Of a stretch of DNA of 64,000 nt, positions 59,148 through 64,000 are shown piece after piece. The DNA is taken from NCBI RefSeq assembly GCF_003416895.1, contig NZ_QVIO01000005.1, forward strand, positions 248,001-312,000, written 5' to 3'. The stretch comes from Duganella sp. BJB476 (GTDB lineage: Bacteria; Pseudomonadota; Gammaproteobacteria; Burkholderiales; Burkholderiaceae_D). Made by a program: the position numbers and the translations under genes. A model generated the notes under the pieces. That model was not told where the DNA came from and did no database searches. It saw only the letters and a program-made list of their open reading frames with translations. How positions within the stretch are numbered: position 1 is the first letter of the stretch; each line of letters starts with the position of its first letter.

Positions 59148-60713
59148 ATGAAGCTTTTGCAGCACAAGCTGGTGCAACGTGGATTGTGGTTATTGGGCGC
59201 GACGGCTGGTGGTACCTGCCTTGCATATTTGTTCAAGCTGGCGGCCGGCGACGGCGCCGCGCTGGTCTATACGGCGGCGCCGGCGGCGCTGACCGGGGCT
59301 TTGGTGGCCCGCTGGGCCGCCGGCCTGAATAAGGACGAGGGCGGCGTGCGCCGCTTCGCCCAGGTGGTCGGCGACGAAATCGACGCCATCATGATCGGCG
59401 CGGCGGAAACCTCGTATTTCGTCGATTCCGTCAAAAAGAAAATCGAACTGGACGTGGGCACGGCCGGGGTCATCGTCCGCAGCGCGGCCCACAATGCGCA
59501 GGCTACCGCCGCCATTGCCGCCAATGCCGAGCGCGCCGCCAAGATCGCCGCCCAGGTGCGCGGCGAGACGGTGGCAGGGCGCACCGAGGCCGATCACGGC
59601 TTGCAACGCATCAACACGGCGCGCCAGGATGCGCAGACCGCAGCGGCTGTCATGGCCAGCCTGCAAATGAATTCCCGCAAAATTTATAGTTTTACCGAGG
59701 CCATCAGCGAAATCTCGGCCCGCACCAACCTGCTGGCGCTGAATGCCGCCATCGAGGCCGCGCGCGCCGGCGAACAGGGGCGTGGTTTCGCCGTGGTCGC
59801 CAGCGAGGTGCGCCAGCTGGCGCTGCGCACCAAGGAAGCCACCGACGAAATCAGCACCATGGTGCGCGAGATTAATCAGCAGGCCGAACAGGCGGCCACC
59901 GGCATGAATTCGCTGGCGCTGAAGGTCAGCGATGCGGCCGGCAATGTGGAAACGGTGCATGGTTTGCTGGGCAATATCGAGCGTTCGTCCGGCGTGTCGG
60001 AGGAAGAGATCGGCGAGATCGCCCGGGCGTCGCGCGAGCACGTCGCCACGACTGAAGAAATCGCCACGGCCATTGCCAGCATCCGCGACAGCTTGTTATC
60101 CACAGAAAAGGAATTGCCGCGCGCCGCCAGTTCGGCGATGGCGCTGGCTGAGCGGGCCGAAGTCATCACCGGCGCGCTGGGGGAATCGTCGATAGAAACC
60201 TCGCACGATGCGATCCGCATCGCCGCGCAGCAAACGGCCGAACAGGTGGGACGGATATTCGAGGCGGCTATCTCTTCCGGCAAGATCACGCGCGATGCGC
60301 TGTTCGACCGCACCTACACGCCGATCCCGAACACCGACCCGCCCAAGCACAAGACCCGCTTCGACGATTTCACCGACCGGGCGCTGCCGCAGTTGCAGGA
60401 AGGTTTGCTGGTTGCCATGCCGCAGCTGGCCTACGCCGGCGCTGTGGATAACAATGGATATTTCCCCACCCACAATAAGAAGTTTTCGCAGCCGCTGACG
60501 GGCAATTACGACGTCGATATCGTCAACAACCGCACCAAGCGCATCTTCAGCGACCGCACCGGCAAGCGCTGCGGCTCGAACACCAAGCCCTTCCTGCTGC
60601 AAACCTACAAGCGCGATACCGGCGAAGTGATGCACGACCTGTCGGCGCCGATTTATGTGAACGGCAAGCACTGGGGCGGTTTCCGCATCGGCTACCGCTC
60701 CAGCCACCAGTAA
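59148..60713 (+). CDS. Methyl-accepting chemotaxis-type protein with a C-terminal sensor domain
   Basis: A 521-residue protein with reversed layout. After a short hydrophobic N terminus (about 9-55, one or two helices) comes the MCP signalling coiled coil (about 100-370) with the tip sequence ISARTNLLALNAAIEAARAGEQGRGFAVVA. The C-terminal about 130 residues (from FDRTYTPIPNT to the end) form a Cache/PAS-like domain with RIFSDRTGKRCGSNTKPF and GKHWGGFRIGY. The sensor is thus cytoplasmic and after the signalling domain. The ligand is unknown. Confidence 0.85.
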   Translation: MKLLQHKLVQRGLWLLGATAGGTCLAYLFKLAAGDGAALVYTAAPAALTGALVARWAAGLNKDEGGVRRFAQVVGDEIDAIMIGAAETSYFVDSVKKKIELDVGTAGVIVRSAAHNAQATAAIAANAERAAKIAAQVRGETVAGRTEADHGLQRINTARQDAQTAAAVMASLQMNSRKIYSFTEAISEISARTNLLALNAAIEAARAGEQGRGFAVVASEVRQLALRTKEATDEISTMVREINQQAEQAATGMNSLALKVSDAAGNVETVHGLLGNIERSSGVSEEEIGEIARASREHVATTEEIATAIASIRDSLLSTEKELPRAASSAMALAERAEVITGALGESSIETSHDAIRIAAQQTAEQVGRIFEAAISSGKITRDALFDRTYTPIPNTDPPKHKTRFDDFTDRALPQLQEGLLVAMPQLAYAGAVDNNGYFPTHNKKFSQPLTGNYDVDIVNNRTKRIFSDRTGKRCGSNTKPFLLQTYKRDTGEVMHDLSAPIYVNGKHWGGFRIGYRSSHQ

Positions 60714-60726
60714 TCAGTACCGCCGT

Positions 60727-61695
60727 TCAGTACGTGTCGTTCTTGGGCGCCGTGCCCGGCGCGGTGCGCTGGGCCACGGTGTTCATGCCTTCCAGATGCA
60801 TGCGCAGCCACTTGTGGGCCGGGCTGCGGGCATCGCGCTCGTGCCACAGCATGTCCAGGTGCACGGCCGGCAAGGTGAACGGCAATTCCTTGGAAATCAG
60901 CGCGTCGGTCATGCCGGTCGAGGCGATCAGGTGGCGCGGCAACACGGTGATCAGGTCCGAATTGGCCACCACGCGGCCGGCGGTGAAGAATTGGTTCACC
61001 GTCAGCAGGATGCGGCGCTCGCGCTGGATTTGCGCCAGCGCCTCGTCCACCAGGCCGTGCGCGCGGCCGGAAAAACTCACCAGCAGGTGATTGGCCTTGC
61101 AATAGTTGTCCAAGGTCAGGTCGACCTTGGACAGCGGATGGTCGCGCCGCATCACGCACACATAATGTCCAGAATACAGTCGCTCATGGCGGATCGGCGA
61201 GCCGGTCTCGTATGACAACTGCGCCGCCACGCCGGGGAAGAAGCCCACCGCCAGGTCGATATCGCCGCGCAGCAGCATCGGCCGCGGCTCGCGCGTGGTC
61301 AGCGGCACCATGCGCACGTTGACGCCCGGCGCTTCGCTCTCGATCGAGCGCATCAGCGACGGCAGCCAGAAGGCGGCGGTGGCGTCGGCCATCGCCATGC
61401 GGAAGGTGGCGTGGGCGGCGGAGACGTCGAAGGTTTCCGGCGCCACGGCCGCTTCCAGGCTGGCCAGCGCGCTGCGCACCGACGGCCACAGCGCCTCGGC
61501 GCGCGGGGTCGGCTTGACGCCGTAGGCAGTGCGGATCAGCAATTCGTCGCCCAGGCTTTCGCGCAGGCGCTTGATGGCGTTGGAAACAGCGGGTTGGGTC
61601 ATGGCCAAATGGCCGGCGGCGCGTGTCAGGTTCTGCTCTGTCATCACGGCGTCGAAGACGCGTAACAAATTCAAGTCCAGCGTCAAAAAGCTCAT
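60727..61695 (-). CDS. LysR-family transcriptional regulator
   Basis: A 322-residue LysR protein. DNA-binding domain (about 5-66): DLNLLRVFDAVMTEQNLTRAAGHLAMTQPAVSNAIKRL (winged helix, split here as two parts); effector domain (about 95-305) of the PBP2 type. It stands alone, convergent with the MCP gene. Its target is not evident. Confidence 0.88.
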   Translation of the reverse strand: MSFLTLDLNLLRVFDAVMTEQNLTRAAGHLAMTQPAVSNAIKRLRESLGDELLIRTAYGVKPTPRAEALWPSVRSALASLEAAVAPETFDVSAAHATFRMAMADATAAFWLPSLMRSIESEAPGVNVRMVPLTTREPRPMLLRGDIDLAVGFFPGVAAQLSYETGSPIRHERLYSGHYVCVMRRDHPLSKVDLTLDNYCKANHLLVSFSGRAHGLVDEALAQIQRERRILLTVNQFFTAGRVVANSDLITVLPRHLIASTGMTDALISKELPFTLPAVHLDMLWHERDARSPAHKWLRMHLEGMNTVAQRTAPGTAPKNDTY

Positions 61696-61805
61696 GTTGG
61701 CTCGGGATGTGGGGTTGGGGTCGGTACAGTATCGAGAAATATGGATTTCTCGTCAATGATAGGCATCCCATTCACCAAACGAATAATTGTTATCGGGGAA
61801 GTAAA

Positions 61806-61835
61806 TTGGATACTTATGTTGCGCTGCACTATAGT
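61806..61835 (+). promoter_or_regulatory. Candidate sigma-70 promoter
   Basis: TTGGAT (61806-61811) and TATAGT (61830-61835) are separated by 18 bp and point toward the small membrane-protein gene; a start near 61842 would leave a leader of about 24 nt. Confidence 0.45.
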
Positions 61836-61865
61836 TACACTTGATTCTAAATGCAGTGCTACAAC

Positions 61866-62147
61866 ATGTCTACCATCATCTCAGTCGTACAAAATTTTTC
61901 CTTGATCGCCGCCGGTGAGCTGGCGCTGGTCAGCGGCGCCGTCTGCGCGCTGATCGTCCTGTTCAAACCGCTGCTGCGCGGCCTGGCGCGTGCCGCCATG
62001 CTGGTCATCAAGCCGAAACGCAGCAAGGAAGAGCAGTTGCAGCGCCGCCAGATGCGCGATGCAATGATGCTCAAGCGCATGCTCAATGCGATGGAACGTG
62101 ATCCCAGCCATGCGGCCGAACTGCGCGCCATGGCTGCACGCGCCTAA
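61866..62147 (+). CDS. Small membrane protein of unknown function
   Basis: A 93-residue protein (98 if the ATG at 61851 is used). One N-terminal hydrophobic helix (MSTIISVVQNF then LIAAGELALVSGAVCALIVLF, about 4-35) is followed by a second short hydrophobic stretch, then a strongly charged helical tail (KPKRSKEEQLQRRQMRDAMM). No family recognised. No ribosome site is visible for either start, so 61866 is tentative. It is preceded by a plausible promoter. Confidence 0.6.
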   Translation: MSTIISVVQNFSLIAAGELALVSGAVCALIVLFKPLLRGLARAAMLVIKPKRSKEEQLQRRQMRDAMMLKRMLNAMERDPSHAAELRAMAARA

Positions 62148-62158
62148 GTTTTAAGCAA

Positions 62159-62180
62159 CGGTACCGGGCCTCCGGTACCG
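62159..62180. terminator. Hairpin between convergent genes, likely terminator
   Basis: A perfect 9-bp stem CGGTACCGG/CCGGTACCG (62159-62167 with 62172-62180) with loop GCCT. There is no strong T-run on either side, so termination is inferred from position between two gene ends. Confidence 0.5.
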
Positions 62181-62190
62181 CGCCGCAACA

Positions 62191-62784
62191 TTACTTCTCG
62201 CCCAGCAGGGCAGGTTTCAGCGAGCTGTCGACCGGATGGTCGCCCAGCCAGATGCGCAGCACGGCGTTGTAGAACGCCATGTCCGGCATCAACTCCCCGA
62301 TTTTCTTACCGTTCAGATAGCACTGCGTGCCCTCGCCCGGGGTCCAGTCCAGCAGCATCTGGTCGCCCTTCTTCAGCGCCTGGATCTGCGCGAACACTTC
62401 GCCGAACTTCATCGTCTGCGTCGCAATTTTGCTGCGTTCGTTCTTGTCGGTGTTGTTGTTCAGGCCTTCCAGGAAGGCCTTGCCGAAGTCTTCCGAGCTC
62501 ACTTCGCGCAGCATCGTGATCGACACGCGGCGCGGGCCCTGGGTGGCCAGCACGTCCGGCACGGAGGTTTTCTTTTCGGACAGGTACAGGCCGGCGGCGT
62601 AGACCTTGAAGATGACCTTGGTGCGCAGACCGGCGCCGTTCAGCTTCAGTTCTTTACCGGCAACGTTGATGGTGTCGTCGAATTTAACGCCGGCCACTTC
62701 CACGGCGGCAAAGGCGGGCAGGCTAAAGCTGCCGGCCAGGAAGGCGGCAGCCATCAGGCTCTTGATGATATTTCTGCGATTCAT
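62191..62784 (-). CDS. Exported chalcone-isomerase-like (CHI-fold) protein
   Basis: A 197-residue protein with a signal peptide (about 1-26, ending AFA) and the chalcone-isomerase-like fold of bacterial PF16036 members: GVKFDDTINVAGKELKLNGAG, KVYAAGLYL, WTPGEGTQCYLNGKKIGE and LRIWLGDHPVDSSLKPALLG at the end. Such bacterial proteins lack known catalytic activity and may bind lipids. The ATG at 62784 has GGAG seven bases upstream and starts the signal peptide. Confidence 0.85.
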   Translation of the reverse strand: MNRRNIIKSLMAAAFLAGSFSLPAFAAVEVAGVKFDDTINVAGKELKLNGAGLRTKVIFKVYAAGLYLSEKKTSVPDVLATQGPRRVSITMLREVSSEDFGKAFLEGLNNNTDKNERSKIATQTMKFGEVFAQIQALKKGDQMLLDWTPGEGTQCYLNGKKIGELMPDMAFYNAVLRIWLGDHPVDSSLKPALLGEK

Positions 62785-62916
62785 GAGTTGTCTCCGAGGA
62801 TGATAGATGCCCGCATCTCGCCCGCGATGTAGGCGTTGCTGGAATATACCATCGGGAGTCGCGCAAAAACGCGTGGCGGCGCAAATTGGCCGCACGGTCA
62901 TGCTTTTTCAGGCTCG

Positions 62917-63174
62917 TCAGGCCTTGCTGGCGGCTTGCAAACGGTCGAATTTGTCGCGCAATTGCTCTTCGGTCTCGCGCCAGGCGGGATTGAAGGGGAT
63001 GCAGCTGACCGGGCACACCTGCTGGCATTGCGGCTCATTGAAATGGCCGACGCACTCGGTGCACTTGTCCGGATTGATTTCGTAAATTTCGGCGCCCATG
63101 TAGATCGCATCGTTCGGGCACTCAGGCTCGCAAACGTCGCAATTGATACAGTCGTCGGTGATCATCAAGGCCAT
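62917..63174 (-). CDS. YfhL-type 2[4Fe-4S] ferredoxin
   Basis: An 85-residue ferredoxin with two cluster motifs: CINCDVCEPECP and the second, interrupted CTECVGHFNEPQCQQVCPVSC, as in Alvin/YfhL ferredoxins. The C-terminal helix (RETEEQLRDKFDRL) is typical. It carries single electrons at low potential. It lies 12 bp after coaD, its usual neighbour in this group. Confidence 0.93.
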   Translation of the reverse strand: MALMITDDCINCDVCEPECPNDAIYMGAEIYEINPDKCTECVGHFNEPQCQQVCPVSCIPFNPAWRETEEQLRDKFDRLQAASKA

Positions 63175-63186
63175 GATGGAACTCGC

Positions 63187-63687
63187 TTATTGCTGCTCGG
63201 CGGCGTTGTTGGCGGCAATTTTCTTTTGCAACCAGCGGTCGACCGATGGGAAAACAAACTTCGATACGTCGCCGCCCAGCACCGCGATCTCGCGCACGAT
63301 GGTGCCGGAGATGAACTGGTATTGGTCGGACGGGGTCAGGAACAGGGTTTCGACATCCGGCAGCAGGTAGCGGTTCATGCCCGCCATCTGGAACTCGTAT
63401 TCGAAGTCGGACACGGCGCGCAGGCCGCGCACGATGACGCGGGCGTCATGCTCGCGCACGAAATCCTTCAGCAGGCCGGAGAAACTCTGGACCTTGACGT
63501 TGGGATAGTGGCCCAGGACTTCGTTGGCGATGGTCAGGCGCTCTTCCAGCGAGAAGAACGGTTTCTTGTTCTTGCTGTCGGCAACACCCACCACCAGCGT
63601 GTCGAACAGACCGGATGCGCGACGCACCAGATCTTCGTGACCACGGGTCAACGGATCAAAAGTTCCTGGATAAACGGCTACTACCAT
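63187..63687 (-). CDS. coaD: Phosphopantetheine adenylyltransferase
   Basis: A 166-residue nucleotidyltransferase that makes dephospho-CoA from 4'-phosphopantetheine. Seen: YPGTFDPLTRGHEDLVRRA with the T/HxGH-type motif, the RGLRAVSDFEYEFQM region, and the ISGTIVREIA end motif. The ATG at 63687 is followed directly by the first beta-strand (MVVAVYPGTF). Confidence 0.96.
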   Translation of the reverse strand: MVVAVYPGTFDPLTRGHEDLVRRASGLFDTLVVGVADSKNKKPFFSLEERLTIANEVLGHYPNVKVQSFSGLLKDFVREHDARVIVRGLRAVSDFEYEFQMAGMNRYLLPDVETLFLTPSDQYQFISGTIVREIAVLGGDVSKFVFPSVDRWLQKKIAANNAAEQQ

Positions 63688-63756
63688 CGCGGCTCCTTGC
63701 AGTGCACCAATATAGAACGCGCATTATGCCTGAAAATCCCTGTTTGCCTTAATTTG

Positions 63757-63772
63757 GGGCTGCTTGCAGCCC
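63757..63772. terminator. Weak hairpin between rsmD and coaD
   Basis: GGGCTG/CAGCCC (63757-63762 with 63767-63772), loop CTTG. A TTTT follows on the plus strand; on the minus strand, the direction of both flanking genes, no T-run follows. Function uncertain. Confidence 0.3.
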
Positions 63773-63795
63773 TTTTAGCGGCAAATGCGGGCCGT

Positions 63796-64000
63796 TCAGG
63801 CTGCCGTTTGCTTGTGCTTTAATAAATGATAGAACACCATCCCGGCCTTGTCAGCCCGCAGCACTTCCCACGGCGCCATCCACTCCGGCGCGGCGTCCTC
63901 TTCGAACTCCAGCGCCAGGCCGGATTCGGCGTAGATCAGGCCGCTCTCTTTCAAAATGCGCGTGCACAGCGGCAGGCAGCGTTCGAGGAACTCCTGCTGG
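63796..64000 (-). CDS. rsmD: 16S rRNA (guanine966-N2)-methyltransferase, C-terminal fragment
   Basis: The window ends inside this gene; about 67 C-terminal residues are visible (from QQEFLERCLPLCTRILKESG). The end APWEVLRADKAGMVFYHLL matches the RsmD C terminus, and rsmD-coaD adjacency is common. The SAM-binding part lies beyond the window. Confidence 0.75.
   Translation of the reverse strand, partial: QQEFLERCLPLCTRILKESGLIYAESGLALEFEEDAAPEWMAPWEVLRADKAGMVFYHLLKHKQTAA

Overview
The window is a continuous piece of bacterial chromosome at roughly 60-65% G+C. Gene content and order point to a betaproteobacterium of the family Oxalobacteraceae (Duganella/Massilia/Janthinobacterium type): mnmG-rsmG-parA-parB-atpIBEFHAGDC, argB-HAD phosphatase-slmA, fused pabB-pabC, and rsmD-coaD-ferredoxin. 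This placement is inference, because no search could be run. No phage, insertion sequence, CRISPR array or rRNA operon was seen.

Layout. 0-5 kb: argB, a tRNA-Thr(GGU) gene, a TraB/GumN-type protein, a HAD phosphatase, slmA and pabBC. 5-8.4 kb: small enzymes, a periplasmic binding protein, and the ftrA/rhodanese pair. 8.4-9.7 kb: a lower-G+C island with a zeta-toxin-like kinase, two related small proteins and a duplicated 56-bp element. 9.7-14 kb: glutathione peroxidase, a PHB-depolymerase-like esterase, gabD and PPK2. 13.9-20.6 kb: a divergent cluster pairing polyamine enzymes (membrane-embedded spermidine-synthase-like protein, SAM decarboxylase, FAD oxidoreductase) with membrane or scaffold proteins (DUF350, SPFH-SHOCT, twin zinc-ribbon DUF4178, a Gly/Ser-rich micro-protein). 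20.6-26 kb: small metabolic and regulatory genes, an rsgA GTPase with an unusual leader, and an MFS exporter. 26.3-33.4 kb: the complete ATP synthase operon with a strong promoter. 33.5-38.1 kb: parB, parA, rsmG, mnmG and two parS sites. 38-50 kb: TSUP permease, Fe-alcohol dehydrogenase, 3HB-oligomer hydrolase, a liv-type ABC transporter, a GMC oxidoreductase and a nitronate monooxygenase. 50-53.3 kb: a GGDEF-EAL gene flanked by two copies of an oriC-like module. 53.4-64 kb: mtnN, an SUMF1-domain protein, putA with a divergent Lrp regulator, an MCP, a LysR regulator, a chalcone-isomerase-like protein, ferredoxin, coaD and the 3' end of rsmD.

Most notable. Two ~220-bp intergenic modules (about 49902-50127 and 53009-53227) share an ordered set of DnaA boxes, a DnaA-trio-like CTA repeat, an A+T-rich stretch and GTAAAC hexamers, at nearly identical spacing. 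They look like a bipartite or duplicated chromosomal origin split by a c-di-GMP gene. Two parS sites 12-15 kb away, and the ATP synthase/par/mnmG block transcribed away from them, fit a location close to oriC.

How genes work together. SpeD and the SpeE-like protein would make an aminopropylated polyamine at the membrane, where DUF350, SPFH and DUF4178 partners sit. MtnN could recycle the methylthioadenosine by-product. The PHB depolymerase-like esterase and 3HB-oligomer hydrolase would degrade polyhydroxybutyrate to monomer. PutA with its divergent Lrp-type regulator forms a proline-catabolic unit. ParAB, parS and the putative origin would act together in origin segregation.
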